Source of the DNA: Pseudomonas serboccidentalis
GTDB lineage: Bacteria > Pseudomonadota > Gammaproteobacteria > Pseudomonadales > Pseudomonadaceae
Assembly (NCBI RefSeq): GCF_028830055.1
Contig: NZ_CP101655.1
Location: 3,916,553 to 3,980,552, forward strand
DNA length: 64,000 bases
Direction: 5' to 3'
Shown here: piece by piece, positions 27,698 through 36,645 of the stretch
Layout: each line of letters starts with the position of its first letter
How positions within the stretch are numbered: the stretch's first letter is position 1
The notes under the pieces: generated by a model
Databases searched by the model: none
Told to the model about the DNA's origin: nothing
The model's input: only the letters and a program-made list of their open reading frames with translations
Position numbers and translations under genes: made by a program

Positions 27698-28552
27698 TCA
27701 CTGCCGCCGTGTTGAACAAAACTCGACGATCACCTGCGATACCGAATCGAGCAGTTGCGGATCGGCATGCGGCGCGACGAACAAGCGGATTTGGGCGTCC
27801 GGCAACGCTGGCAAGCCCTGCTCCGCTCCCAGCGCGGCCAGACCGTGCCCCAGTTGACTGACCGGCATGGGGGCCACGGCAAATCCGGAGGCTGCCGCAG
27901 CGCGCAACCCGGCGGTGCTGGAGCACAGCATCGCGGTACGTTGCGCAATACCGGCTTGAGCCAACCTCACCAACGCCGCTTCGCGATACGGACACGGCTC
28001 GGGAAACAGTGCCAACGGTAAGGGCATCGGCAGTGGCGTGAACGGTTGTGCCGCCCATGCCCACACCAACGGCTCTTGCCAAAGCAGGCGCCCCGCATCA
28101 CTGGCTTCACACAACGAACCGACGACCATGTCCAGTTCGCCCTGATGCATCTGGCTCAGCAACGTCCCTGGAATATTGACCTGAACATCGATTTCCATTC
28201 CTGGATGCTGCGCCGCGCAATCCTGCAACGCGCGCAACAACCGCGCCTCGACAAAATCCTCGGAAACGCCAATGCGAACCCGGCCTTGAAATGGCGTACG
28301 CGTGAGCTGCATCCAGGCATCGCGGTTCAACGCCAGAATCGCCCGCGCATAGGCCATCAGACGTTCACCGTCAGGGGTCAGTTGCTGGGAGCGAGTGGTG
28401 CGTTTGAGCAGCGGTTTGCCGACTTGCTCCTCCAGCCGCCGAAGATGACCACTAACGGCAGACTGGGTGAGATGGAGCTTTTCAGCGGCACGGCTGAAAC
28501 CCTCCTCATCGACAACCGTGACAAAGGTCCTGAGCAACAAGGCGTCAAACAT
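27698..28552 (-). CDS. LysR-family transcriptional regulator
   Basis: 284 aa from the Met at 28552 (MFDALLLRTFVTVVDEEGFSRAAEKLHLTQSAVSGHLRRLEEQVGKPLLKR), the standard LysR helix-turn-helix. The ligand domain (about 90-284) is complete. It is transcribed away from an azoreductase gene, with about 100 bases between the starts, the usual LysR arrangement, so it probably controls that gene. Confidence 0.92.
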   Translation of the reverse strand: MFDALLLRTFVTVVDEEGFSRAAEKLHLTQSAVSGHLRRLEEQVGKPLLKRTTRSQQLTPDGERLMAYARAILALNRDAWMQLTRTPFQGRVRIGVSEDFVEARLLRALQDCAAQHPGMEIDVQVNIPGTLLSQMHQGELDMVVGSLCEASDAGRLLWQEPLVWAWAAQPFTPLPMPLPLALFPEPCPYREAALVRLAQAGIAQRTAMLCSSTAGLRAAAASGFAVAPMPVSQLGHGLAALGAEQGLPALPDAQIRLFVAPHADPQLLDSVSQVIVEFCSTRRQ

Positions 28553-28653
28553 AGTTAGATACGTGATCAATGATTGGTTTGTTCACGATTTATAGTTTGA
28601 ACCTAGCTATGTTGCAATGCCTCGCACTCATCAACCGCATGCCGAGGCCAAAC

Positions 28654-29295
28654 GTGACCACCCTTCTGCACATCGAATGCTCACCCCGTAAACAACGCTC
28701 CGCATCACGGCAAGTCGCCCGCAGCTTCATCGAGCGCTATCAACTGCATCACCCCCAGATGCACATCGAAACGCTGGACCTGTGGGGGATACAGCTTCCA
28801 GAGTTCGGCGAACATGCGATGAACGCCAAATACGCCGGCCTCAGTGGTACGCCCCTGACACCCGCACAGCAATCGGCCTGGAATGAACTCAAGCACCTCG
28901 CGGCTTACCTGTACCGCGCCGACGTGATAGTGCTGTCGGTGCCCCTGTGGAACTTCAGCATCCCGTACAAGCTCAAGCACTTCATTGATCTGGTTTCGCA
29001 GAAAGACATTCTGTTCAACTTCGATCCTCAGCATGGCCTGAAAGGTTTGCTGAAAGACAAAATCGCTGTGGCCGCCTATGCCTGCGGGATGGACTTCTCT
29101 GCGCAATCAGCCACCCCAGTCGAGCGCTTCGACTTTCAGAAACCGTATGTGGCCGCCTGGCTCGGCTACATTGGCATCAGCGTGGTACATGAGTTGAGCG
29201 TCGAGAAGACGATTCTCGGCGAAGACATCGATCGTGACGCGCGGCTTGCGGCCTCACAGCAGGCGCGGGAACTGGCGGATCATCTCGCCGGCTGA
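28654..29295 (+). CDS. FMN-dependent NADH-azoreductase (AzoR-like)
   Basis: 213 aa from the GTG at 28654, chosen because GAGG lies six bases upstream and the protein then starts VTTLLHIECSPRKQRSASR like AzoR. An ATG at 28639 is the alternative. Flavodoxin-like fold: the FMN phosphate loop ECSPRKQRSASRQVA and the FMN segment SVPLWNFSIPYKLKHFIDLV are clear. Two-electron reduction of azo compounds and quinones. Divergent from a LysR gene. Confidence 0.9.
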   Translation: MTTLLHIECSPRKQRSASRQVARSFIERYQLHHPQMHIETLDLWGIQLPEFGEHAMNAKYAGLSGTPLTPAQQSAWNELKHLAAYLYRADVIVLSVPLWNFSIPYKLKHFIDLVSQKDILFNFDPQHGLKGLLKDKIAVAAYACGMDFSAQSATPVERFDFQKPYVAAWLGYIGISVVHELSVEKTILGEDIDRDARLAASQQARELADHLAG

Positions 29296-29297
29296 AC

Positions 29298-29314
29298 CTG
29301 TCAAAACTGTAATC
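29298..29314 (+). promoter_or_regulatory. Possible cop box upstream of copA
   Basis: TGTCAAAACTGTAAT resembles the pseudo-palindromic boxes bound by CopR/CusR-type response regulators before copper genes. It lies about 70-90 bases before copA. The match is by eye; no copRS genes are in the window. Confidence 0.45.
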
Positions 29315-29385
29315 CCCCTCTCAGCCAACTGAAAGCCAGCGCTGGTTAGTCTCCCCGTCATGTGTCAAACGGGGACTTCCAGCGC

Positions 29386-31092
29386 ATGCCTTCCAACACT
29401 TCAAGACGCACCTTCGTCAAAGGCCTTGCCGCCAGCGGCCTGCTCGGTGGCCTCGGCTTATGGCGCGCGCCGGTCTGGGCGCTGAGCGGGCCGGGGCAGA
29501 TCAACGAGCTGAGTGGCAGCGACTTCGAACTGTTCATCGGCGAAACCCCGGTCAACTTCACCGGCAGCCCGCGCACCGCCATGACCATCAATGGCAGCCT
29601 GCCCGGCCCGCTGCTGCGCTGGCGCGAAGGCGACACAGTGACGTTGCGGGTGCGCAACCGGCTCAAGGACAGTACTTCGATTCACTGGCACGGCATCCTC
29701 CTGCCGGCCAACATGGACGGCGTGCCGGGCCTGAGTTTTCACGGCATCGAACCGGGTGGTGTGTACGTCTACCAGTTCAAGGTGCGGCAGCACGGCACCT
29801 ACTGGTATCACAGCCATTCCGGGTTGCAGGAACAGGCCGGGGTCTACGGGCCGCTGGTGATCGACGCCAAAGAACCGGAGCCGTTCCAGTACGACCGCGA
29901 CTACGTGGTGATGCTCAGCGACTGGACTGACGAAGCCCCGGCCAGCCTGATGAAGACCCTGAAAAAGCAGTCCGACTACTACAACTACCACAAGCGCACC
30001 GTCGGCGACTTCATCGACGACGTCAGCGAAAAAGGCTGGGGCGCCACCGTCGCCGACCGCACGATGTGGGCGCAAATGAAGATGAACCCCACCGACATCG
30101 CCGACGTCAGTGGCGCCACCTACACCTTCCTGATCAACGGCCACGCTCCCGACACGAACTGGACCGGGCTGTTTCGCTCCGGTGAAAAACTGCGTCTGCG
30201 GCTGATCAACGGCTCGGCCATGACCTACTTCGACGTGCGCATTCCCGGGCTGAAAATGACCGTGGTCGCGGCGGACGGTTTGCACGTCAAACCGGTCAGT
30301 GTCGATGAGCTGCGCATCGCAGTGGCAGAAACCTACGACGTGATCGTCGAACCCGTCGCCGAGGCTTACACCCTGTTCGCCCAGGCCATGGACCGCACCG
30401 GTTACGCCCGCGCCACCCTCGCCACCCGCGCCGGTCTGGCAGCGCCGGTGCCTGCGCTGGATCCACGCCCGTTGGTGACCATGGACGACATGGGCATGGG
30501 TGGCATGGATCACGGCTCGATGGACATGAGCGCCATGGCGGGCATGGATCACTCGGCCATGGGCCCGATGCAATCGCACCCCGACAGCGAAAAAGACAAC
30601 CCGCTGGTGGACATGCAAGCCATGAGCACCGCCCCCAAACTCAACGACCCTGGCCTGGGTCTGCGCAACAACGGTCGCCGCGTGCTGACCTACGCCGACC
30701 TGCGCAGCACCTTCGAAGACCCGGATGGCCGCGACCCCGGCCGCACGATTGAGCTGCACCTGACCGGGCATATGGAGAAATTCGCCTGGTCGTTCAACGG
30801 CATCAAGTTCTCCGACGCCGAGCCGCTGCGCCTCAAGTACGGCGAGCGCATTCGTCTGGTGCTGGTCAACGACACGATGATGACCCACCCCATTCACCTG
30901 CACGGCATGTGGAGCGATCTGGAAGACGAGAACGGCGACTTCCAGGTGCGCAAACACACCCTCGACATGCCCCCCGGCACTCGCCGCAGCTACCGGGTGA
31001 CGGCCGATGCATTGGGCCGCTGGGCCTATCACTGCCATCTGCTCTATCACATGGAAATGGGCATGTTCCGCGAAGTTCGGGTGGAAGAATGA
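29386..31092 (+). CDS. copA: Copper resistance multicopper oxidase CopA
   Basis: 568 aa. Twin-arginine signal [20 protein letters not shown]. Copper ligands: [21 protein letters not shown] and the C-terminal [13 protein letters not shown] (type 1/2/3 cluster). A Met/His-rich insert ([30 protein letters not shown], about residues 366-400) binds extra copper. A periplasmic oxidase that oxidises Cu(I). It leads copABCD; CopB starts 12 bases on. The start at 29386 keeps the Tat motif near the N-terminus; an in-frame GTG at 29362 is possible. Confidence 0.96.
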   Translation: MPSNTSRRTFVKGLAASGLLGGLGLWRAPVWALSGPGQINELSGSDFELFIGETPVNFTGSPRTAMTINGSLPGPLLRWREGDTVTLRVRNRLKDSTSIHWHGILLPANMDGVPGLSFHGIEPGGVYVYQFKVRQHGTYWYHSHSGLQEQAGVYGPLVIDAKEPEPFQYDRDYVVMLSDWTDEAPASLMKTLKKQSDYYNYHKRTVGDFIDDVSEKGWGATVADRTMWAQMKMNPTDIADVSGATYTFLINGHAPDTNWTGLFRSGEKLRLRLINGSAMTYFDVRIPGLKMTVVAADGLHVKPVSVDELRIAVAETYDVIVEPVAEAYTLFAQAMDRTGYARATLATRAGLAAPVPALDPRPLVTMDDMGMGGMDHGSMDMSAMAGMDHSAMGPMQSHPDSEKDNPLVDMQAMSTAPKLNDPGLGLRNNGRRVLTYADLRSTFEDPDGRDPGRTIELHLTGHMEKFAWSFNGIKFSDAEPLRLKYGERIRLVLVNDTMMTHPIHLHGMWSDLEDENGDFQVRKHTLDMPPGTRRSYRVTADALGRWAYHCHLLYHMEMGMFREVRVEE

Positions 31093-31103
31093 AGGGGCCG
31101 ATC

Positions 31104-31970
31104 ATGACTCGAATCACCGCGTTTTCTCTGGTGCTTGTCGGCACGTCGGCCATGGCCGCCAACGACATGCAAGGCATGGATCACAGCCAGATGCCCGGCA
31201 TGGATCATTCGATGCAAAGCATGGACGACGGCATGATGCAGCCCGCCGCGCCGAGCGAAAGCCGCACGCCGATCCCGGCGCTGACCGACGCCGATCGCGC
31301 CGCCGTGTTCGTCAGCCCCGGTGGCCATCAGGTGCACGACAGCGCGATCAACAGCTACTTCCTCGCCGACAAACTCGAATGGCAGAACGCCGACGACGGC
31401 AGCGCTTTGGCCTGGGATCTGTCCGGTTGGATCGGCGGCGACATCGATCGCCTGTGGCTGCGCTCCGAAGGCGAACGCAGCAACGGCAAGACCGAGGACG
31501 CCGAGATCCAGGCCCTGTGGGGCCACGCGATTTCGCCATGGTGGGACGTGGTCAGTGGCGTGCGCCAGGACTTCAAACCGGGCGCGCCACAAACCTGGGC
31601 GGCGTTCGGTTTGCAGGGCATGGCGCTGTACAACTTCGAGGCCAAGGCCACGGCGTTTCTCGGCGAGGGCGGACAAAGCGCGCTGCGGCTGGAAGGCGAC
31701 TACGACATTCTGCTGACCAACCGGCTGATCCTGCAGCCCACCGCCGAACTCAACGTCTACGGCAAAAACGACCCGCAACGGGGCCTCGGCTCCGGCCTAT
31801 CGAACACTGAAGCCGGCCTGCGCCTGCGCTATGAAATCCGCCGTGAATTTGCGCCCTACATCGGCGTGACATGGAACCGCACCTACGGCAACACCGCCGA
31901 TTACGCCCGCGAAGAAGGCGCGGATCGCAGCGAAGCACGGCTCGTGCTCGGCGTGCGGATGTGGTTCTGA
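31104..31970 (+). CDS. copB: Outer-membrane copper resistance protein CopB
   Basis: 288 aa. The start at 31104 has AAGGGG six bases upstream; 31089 overlapping the copA stop is less likely. Signal peptide ([18 protein letters not shown]), then a Met-rich copper-binding stretch ([21 protein letters not shown]) much shorter than in P. syringae CopB. An outer-membrane beta-barrel follows ([21 protein letters not shown] to the terminal [11 protein letters not shown]). It sequesters copper at the outer membrane. Confidence 0.94.
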   Translation: MTRITAFSLVLVGTSAMAANDMQGMDHSQMPGMDHSMQSMDDGMMQPAAPSESRTPIPALTDADRAAVFVSPGGHQVHDSAINSYFLADKLEWQNADDGSALAWDLSGWIGGDIDRLWLRSEGERSNGKTEDAEIQALWGHAISPWWDVVSGVRQDFKPGAPQTWAAFGLQGMALYNFEAKATAFLGEGGQSALRLEGDYDILLTNRLILQPTAELNVYGKNDPQRGLGSGLSNTEAGLRLRYEIRREFAPYIGVTWNRTYGNTADYAREEGADRSEARLVLGVRMWF

Positions 31971-32001
31971 ATCCCATTAGAAAACAACCCAGAGGTCTTG
32001 C

Positions 32002-32376
32002 ATGCGCACGTTGAATATCACCCTTGTACTCGCCAGCGGATTGCTCTTGAGCACCCTCGCCCAGGCCCACCCGAAACTGCTGTCGTCGACCCCGGCCGAA
32101 GGCGCTGACGGTGCGGCGCCCGGCAAGATCGAACTGCACTTTTCCGAGAACCTGCTGACCCAGTTTTCCGGCGCCAAACTGGTGATGACCGAGATGCCCG
32201 GCATGGCCCATTCGCCGATGCCGATGAAGGCCAAAGTCAGCGCCGGAGGTGACCCGAAAACCATGCTCGTCACCCCGCTCGCGCCGTTACCCGCCGGCAC
32301 CTACAAAGTCGAGTGGCGCGCGGTGTCGTCCGATACGCACCCGATCACCGGCAACGTCACGTTCAAAGTGAAGTGA
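32002..32376 (+). CDS. copC: Periplasmic copper chaperone CopC
   Basis: 124 aa. Signal peptide 1-23 leaves His as mature residue 1 (AQA/HPKLLSSTPAEG), a Cu(II) ligand. The Asp and second His ligands are in SSDTHPITGNV. The Met-rich loop MTEMPGMAHSPMPMKAK is the Cu(I) site. One immunoglobulin-like domain. Passes copper in the periplasm; followed by copD after three bases. Confidence 0.95.
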   Translation: MRTLNITLVLASGLLLSTLAQAHPKLLSSTPAEGADGAAPGKIELHFSENLLTQFSGAKLVMTEMPGMAHSPMPMKAKVSAGGDPKTMLVTPLAPLPAGTYKVEWRAVSSDTHPITGNVTFKVK

Positions 32377-32379
32377 GCG

Positions 32380-33249
32380 ATGGCTGAACTGATCAACATC
32401 CTCCTGCGTCTGGCGTTGTATGGGGATTTGCTGCTGTTGTTCGGGGTGGCGTTGTTTGCGTTGTACAGCGGTCACGCCAGCCTGCGGTTTAGCCCCCTGT
32501 TGCGCGGGTTGGCGTTGCTCGGCGCGCTGCTGTCGGTGGCGGGCCTGGTATTGATGACCCGCGCCATGAGCGGCGAAACGGAGTTCGCCGCGCTGTGGCC
32601 GCACCTGCAAATGATGTTGCTGGAAACGGAGGTCGGGCTGGCGTGGGCGCTGCGCATGCTGGCACTGATGGTGGTGTTGATCAGACCGGGTTGGGCGATC
32701 GCATCGATTGCCGGCGCGGTCGCCCTCGCCTCCCTTGCCTGGAGCGGACACGGAGCGATGGATGAGGGATCGCTGCGGTTCTGGCATTTCCTCAGCGACA
32801 TCCTCCATCTGCTGGCGGCGGGTGCATGGTTGGGGGCGATGCTGGCGCTGGTGTTGCTCGCGCGCGGCCGTGTGGATGAAGCGCGGATTCGCCTGTTGAC
32901 TCATGCGGTGAAACGCTTCGAATGGGTCGGCGCGGCGATTGTGCTGACGCTGTCGATCACCGGCGTGGTGAATTACCTGTTCATCGTCGGCCCGAGGCTG
33001 GATGACGTGCTGCTCGGCGCCTACGGGATGTTGCTGGCGATCAAGGTTTTGCTGTTTGCCGGGATGCTGGTGCTGGCCGCGTTGAATCGCTTTCATCTTG
33101 GGCCTGCGCTGGAACGATCGATACGCGACGGACAGCACGTCATCGCGGCAAATGCGCTCAGACGCAGCGTGCTGCTGGAGCTGGGCATGGCCCTGCTGAT
33201 CGTGGCGTTGGTGGCGTGGCTCGGCACGTTGAGTCCGGACGCGGGATGA
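32380..33249 (+). CDS. copD: Copper resistance inner-membrane protein CopD
   Basis: 289 aa with about eight TM helices. Conserved His are in WSGHGAMDEG, FWHFLSDILHLLAAGAWLGA and the terminal region. It is proposed to move copper into the cytoplasm for use by other enzymes. Last gene of copABCD; the next gene starts 58 bases later. Confidence 0.92.
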   Translation: MAELINILLRLALYGDLLLLFGVALFALYSGHASLRFSPLLRGLALLGALLSVAGLVLMTRAMSGETEFAALWPHLQMMLLETEVGLAWALRMLALMVVLIRPGWAIASIAGAVALASLAWSGHGAMDEGSLRFWHFLSDILHLLAAGAWLGAMLALVLLARGRVDEARIRLLTHAVKRFEWVGAAIVLTLSITGVVNYLFIVGPRLDDVLLGAYGMLLAIKVLLFAGMLVLAALNRFHLGPALERSIRDGQHVIAANALRRSVLLELGMALLIVALVAWLGTLSPDAG

Positions 33250-33307
33250 CACCCGGGAGGGCCTTTCACTACACTGGCTCACCTTCCCTTTCAGAAGCCC
33301 GATCTCC

Positions 33308-34093
33308 ATGACAATTCTAAAAAGCACCCTGATCCTTTGCGGCGCACTGACCTTGGCCGCGGGCGTTCGAGCCCAGGAAACCTCTTCGCACCTCGACAGC
33401 ATCCAGCAACAAGGCCAGCTGCGCGTCTGCACCACCGGCGACTACAAGCCCTACACCTTCAAGCGCACCGACGGCGTTTTCGAAGGCATCGACATCGCCA
33501 TGGCGCGCTCGCTGGCCGACAGCCTCGGGGTCAAAGTCGAATGGGTGCAGACCACTTGGAAAACCCTGATGCCGGACATGCAGGCCGGCAGGTGCGACAT
33601 CGGCATGGGCGGCATCTCGGTGACGCTGGAGCGGCAGAAAAAAGCCTACTTCAGCAACACCCTCGACAGCGACGGCAAGATCCCGCTGGTGCGCTGCGCC
33701 GATCAGGCCAAGTACCAGACCATCGAGCAGATCAACCAGCCCAACGTGCGCCTAGTGGAACCCGCCGGCGGCACCAACGAAGCCTTCGTCCACGCCTTCC
33801 TGCCCAAAGCGCAACTGGCCCTGCACGACAACGTGACGATCTTCCAGCAACTGCTCGACAACAAGGCTGACGTGATGATCACCGACGCCTCGGAAGCCTT
33901 GTACCAGCAGAAACTCAAACCGGGGCTGTGCGCAGTGAATCCGCACCAATACATGCAGTACGGCGAGAAGGCGTACCTGCTGCCGCGCGATGACATCAGC
34001 TGGAAACTGTACGTCGATCAGTGGCTGCATCTGAACAAAGTCACCGGCAGTTATCAGAAGGTGATCGGTGAGTGGCTGGCTGTGCCGCAGTAA
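33308..34093 (+). CDS. pheC: Periplasmic cyclohexadienyl dehydratase-like protein (PheC / SBP fold)
   Basis: 261 aa. Signal peptide (MTILKSTLILCGALTLAAGVRA). The fold is an amino-acid-binding protein (SBP_bac_3). Key patterns match P. aeruginosa PheC: LRVCTTGDYKPYTFKR, GISVTLERQKKAYFSN, EPAGGTNEAFVHAFLPKA, DNVTIFQQLLDNKADVMITD and LCAVNPHQ...EKAYLLPRDD...YVDQWLHL. PheC makes phenylpyruvate from prephenate in the periplasm. No ABC permease gene is near, which agrees with an enzyme rather than a transport receptor. The active-site Glu of TNE is kept. Confidence 0.72.
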   Translation: MTILKSTLILCGALTLAAGVRAQETSSHLDSIQQQGQLRVCTTGDYKPYTFKRTDGVFEGIDIAMARSLADSLGVKVEWVQTTWKTLMPDMQAGRCDIGMGGISVTLERQKKAYFSNTLDSDGKIPLVRCADQAKYQTIEQINQPNVRLVEPAGGTNEAFVHAFLPKAQLALHDNVTIFQQLLDNKADVMITDASEALYQQKLKPGLCAVNPHQYMQYGEKAYLLPRDDISWKLYVDQWLHLNKVTGSYQKVIGEWLAVPQ

Positions 34094-34223
34094 GTCTCTG
34101 CACCGGCACTCAACGGCGTAAGGTGACTTATCCGCTCAACCCGAATTCATTACGACGTCACCGTATCGGTTGAGCTGTACTGTTGAAACCGCACATCACT
34201 CTTTATTGCTATCGAGGCGCCCC

Positions 34224-34658
34224 ATGAATGTCGACTGGCTCAATTTCACTCCCTGGTCGTCCCTGGCCGGTGGCGCGCTGATCGGGCTGGCTGCCAGCCT
34301 GTTCGTGGTCGGCAATGGCCGTATCGCCGGCATCAGCGGCTTGATCGGCAGCCTGCTGCAACGCAACAGTGAAGGCGCCAGCGAAAAAGCCCTGTTCCTG
34401 CTGGGCCTGCTGGTTGCGCCGCTGCTCTGGGCATTGTTCAGCGCGTTGCCGCCGATCGAGTTCCAGAACGGCTGGCTCGGGCTGAGCGTCGCGGGGTTAT
34501 TGGTGGGGCTGGGCACACGCTACGGTTCCGGTTGCACCAGTGGCCATGGCGTTTGCGGCATATCGCGCCTTTCGCCGCGCTCGATGATCGCCACCGCCTG
34601 CTTCATGCTCAGCGGATTCGTCACGGTGTTTATCCTGCGCCATCTGCTGGGAGCCTGA
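34224..34658 (+). CDS. YeeE/YedE-family membrane protein, first half
   Basis: 144 aa, four TM helices. The family motif GLGTRYGSGCTSGHGVCGISRLSPRS has the conserved Cys used in sulfur-compound (thiosulfate) transport by YeeE proteins. This is a half-size protein; the partner half starts three bases after its stop. Pairs of this kind (PmpA/PmpB-like) are thought to carry sulfur compounds. Confidence 0.85.
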   Translation: MNVDWLNFTPWSSLAGGALIGLAASLFVVGNGRIAGISGLIGSLLQRNSEGASEKALFLLGLLVAPLLWALFSALPPIEFQNGWLGLSVAGLLVGLGTRYGSGCTSGHGVCGISRLSPRSMIATACFMLSGFVTVFILRHLLGA

Positions 34659-34660
34659 AC

Positions 34661-35080
34661 ATGATCAGATTGAATGCATTCGTGGCGGGCCTGCTGTTCG
34701 GCCTCGGCTTGCTTCTGGCGGGTATGGCCAATCCAACGAAAGTCCTGGCATTTCTGGATGTGGCCGGGGCTTGGGATCCGTCGCTGGCACTGGTCATGGT
34801 CGGCGCCATTGCCATCGCCTTCGGCCCCTTGACCTGGGCGCGCCGGCAGCGCCAATCGCTATTGGGCAAGCCCATGCAAATACCCACCAAACGAGAACTG
34901 GATCGGCGCCTGATCGGCGGCAGTCTGTTGTTCGGTGTCGGTTGGGGAATAGCCGGTATCTGCCCCGGCCCGGCAGTGACCATCCTGCTGACGGGTCACT
35001 GGCAAGCGATCGTATTCGTGTTGGCGATGTTGGCCGGCATGTGGCTGTTCACGCTATTGGAAGCCCAACGCAAGCCTTAA
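34661..35080 (+). CDS. DUF6691 / YeeE-YedE-like membrane protein, second half
   Basis: 139 aa, four TM helices. Motif pair MANPTKVLAFLDVAGAWDPSLALVM and GVGWGIAGICPGPAVTILLTG, with the Cys of ICPGP matching the second sulfur-relay site. It forms an operon with the previous gene and probably one functional transporter. Confidence 0.85.
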   Translation: MIRLNAFVAGLLFGLGLLLAGMANPTKVLAFLDVAGAWDPSLALVMVGAIAIAFGPLTWARRQRQSLLGKPMQIPTKRELDRRLIGGSLLFGVGWGIAGICPGPAVTILLTGHWQAIVFVLAMLAGMWLFTLLEAQRKP

Positions 35081-35099
35081 TCGCCGTAAAACCGCTTAT

Positions 35100-35315
35100 T
35101 CAGTCGTCGTGCAGCATGCCAGAGCTGTACTGGTTCAGACTGCTGCCAATACTGTTGCCACCAAACTTCAGGGTCGTCGCATTACTGCGCCCCTCCGGCG
35201 ACTGGCAATCGGCAGAAAAACAACTGGTGGTGGTCAACCCACCGCCGCCCGAACAGGCACTCAATACCGAGACAGCTGCAGCGATCAACAGCACTTTGAC
35301 GACATTGGTGCGCAT
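35100..35315 (-). CDS. Small lipoprotein
   Basis: 71 aa with GGGAG before the ATG at 35315. Lipobox VSVLSAC places the lipid on Cys of ACSGGGG. The mature part has two more Cys (TTTSCFSADCQSP) and no domain. Not recognised. Confidence 0.6.
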   Translation of the reverse strand: MRTNVVKVLLIAAAVSVLSACSGGGGLTTTSCFSADCQSPEGRSNATTLKFGGNSIGSSLNQYSSGMLHDD

Positions 35316-35414
35316 GGTACGGCTCCCCTGGGGATGATCTTGTCCCGGCATCGTAAGCCTTCGCCGCGCGTGGCAAGATGAAACTTTGCGGATCGACAGC
35401 ACGGGTTCAGCTTC

Positions 35415-35783
35415 ATGGGACACTCACCCACTCCTTGCGAGTTGTACAAAATCAGGGCCGCCCTGTCAGACATCTTTGTCGACACAGGAGTGGATTACCC
35501 CTACATCGCTGAGCAAATCAAAGGCTACGAGCCGGAACTGATCAAAAACATCCTCTACTCGGAAGTCGCCGTCGTCTGCGCCGACAACCTGGAATGCGTA
35601 CTTCCCCCGATCTGGACAGGCTTCGAACCTGACTCGCTGAACCGGGAGATCGAGCAAATGCTGCTTGCAAACAGGACCAGCAGGATTCGGCGGCAACTTC
35701 ATAAGCTACATACCGCCTGGCTGCGCTTCAGCTATCGCGACGTCTGGAAAGAACTGTCAGCCCACCTCAAACAATCGAGCTGA
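35415..35783 (+). CDS. DUF7079-family protein, orphan paralogue of the 37969 gene
   Basis: 122 aa. Pattern: IRAALSDIFVDTGVDYPYIAEQIKGYEPELIKNILYSEVAVVCADNLECVLPPIWTGFE, aligned along its whole length with the protein at 37969 (IRWALSDAFVDNEVDYAAIARQ...IKRILFEEVAPVCHSNLESTLPTIWLCF). Both begin MGHS. No effector gene precedes it. Orphan immunity genes often protect against relatives' toxins. Function is inferred from the paralogue's place beside a putative effector. Confidence 0.7.
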   Translation: MGHSPTPCELYKIRAALSDIFVDTGVDYPYIAEQIKGYEPELIKNILYSEVAVVCADNLECVLPPIWTGFEPDSLNREIEQMLLANRTSRIRRQLHKLHTAWLRFSYRDVWKELSAHLKQSS

Positions 35784-35834
35784 TACACCCCTCCGTGGCA
35801 CCGGCCTGACCGCTCGCCACAGAGGCACCACACC

Positions 35835-36197
35835 TTAGCCCTTCAACTCAACGTTATCCAACGCCTGATTCACCGCCAACTCCCCCAACATCACCACCTG
35901 CGCAATACCCAGCAGCGTCTTGCGGTGCGAGATATCCAGCAACGCGGCGAAATCGTTGAGCATGGTGGTGGCAGAACCCAGGGATTCACTGGCGTTGGCG
36001 AGCAGGGATTCGGTGTCGTACGCCGGGTTGGCGAGGAACATGGGTTGGGCGGTATTGGCGCTGGCCATGATCTGGCTGGCCGGGGTGAGGTAGTGATCGA
36101 GGGCGCGCTCGGCGGCTTCGTGGAGTTTGCGGGGGTCGAGGGATTCGTAGGGGGATGCGGGGTCGGTTTCTGGAGGATTCGGTGTTGGTTTGAACAT
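35835..36197 (-). CDS. DUF6124-family protein
   Basis: 120 aa from the ATG at 36197, with a strong AGGAG. Pattern typical of the family: MFKPTPNPPETDPASPYESLDPRKLHEAAERALDHYL, then a long helical part (SLLANASESLGSATTMLNDFAALLDISHRKTLLGIAQVVMLGELAVNQALDNVE). Soluble, function unknown. It has a long structured mRNA leader. Confidence 0.8.
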   Translation of the reverse strand: MFKPTPNPPETDPASPYESLDPRKLHEAAERALDHYLTPASQIMASANTAQPMFLANPAYDTESLLANASESLGSATTMLNDFAALLDISHRKTLLGIAQVVMLGELAVNQALDNVELKG

Positions 36198-36420
36198 GGT
36201 GTAACTCCTGACGGATAAACGAAAAGGAGCCATCACTCTCGCTACCAAACGAAGGGTGGAGGCCATACGCAGGTTGGTAGACCGGTCGTCAGGAACCCCG
36301 GCGCATCCGAAGACGCCCCGCGCATGACCACCATAAAACGAAGACGAGAAACGCCCTCGCAAGACAGTAGTCTTGTGCTTCTGACGGAGACGGGCTACCA
36401 AACCCGATCACTGGTTTTCA
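36198..36420 (-). promoter_or_regulatory. Structured mRNA leader of the DUF6124 gene
   Basis: On the minus strand CGTCAGGA at the ribosome site (36206-36213) can pair with TCCTGACG in the leader (36287-36294), hiding the Shine-Dalgarno. CTACCAA (36274-36280) can pair with either of two TTGGTAG copies, upstream (36395-36401) or downstream (36242-36248). A hairpin CAAGAC-TACT-GTCTTG lies at 36360-36375. This looks like a cis-regulatory RNA with alternative folds. Pseudomonas leaders before small DUF genes of this kind (DUF3077 motif) are known, but I cannot confirm the family. Confidence 0.6.
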
Positions 36421-36645
36421 GTGACGTAGAGACGATAGAACCCGTGAGCTAGAGGCACAAGCCGGCGGATTCTGTCTTAGGTGTAGGGGATGGTGCAAGG
36501 TGGTGTAGGTCAGAGGCAGTGCCGACAACCACATTTTAAACATGCTGGATCTCAACCGTTTAAATTGAAGGCGCTGTACCAAGGCACGGGTCGAAACAAG
36601 TCTGATAAAGTCGGCACCGGTTCATTCGTTGACAGGGAGTCAAAC
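36421..36645 (+). other. Intergenic region between DUF6124 leader and PAAR gene
   Basis: 225 bases. No gene with a ribosome site is seen; the base composition shifts from GC-rich to AT-richer toward the PAAR gene. An AGGGAG ribosome site lies just before 36646. Confidence 0.4.
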
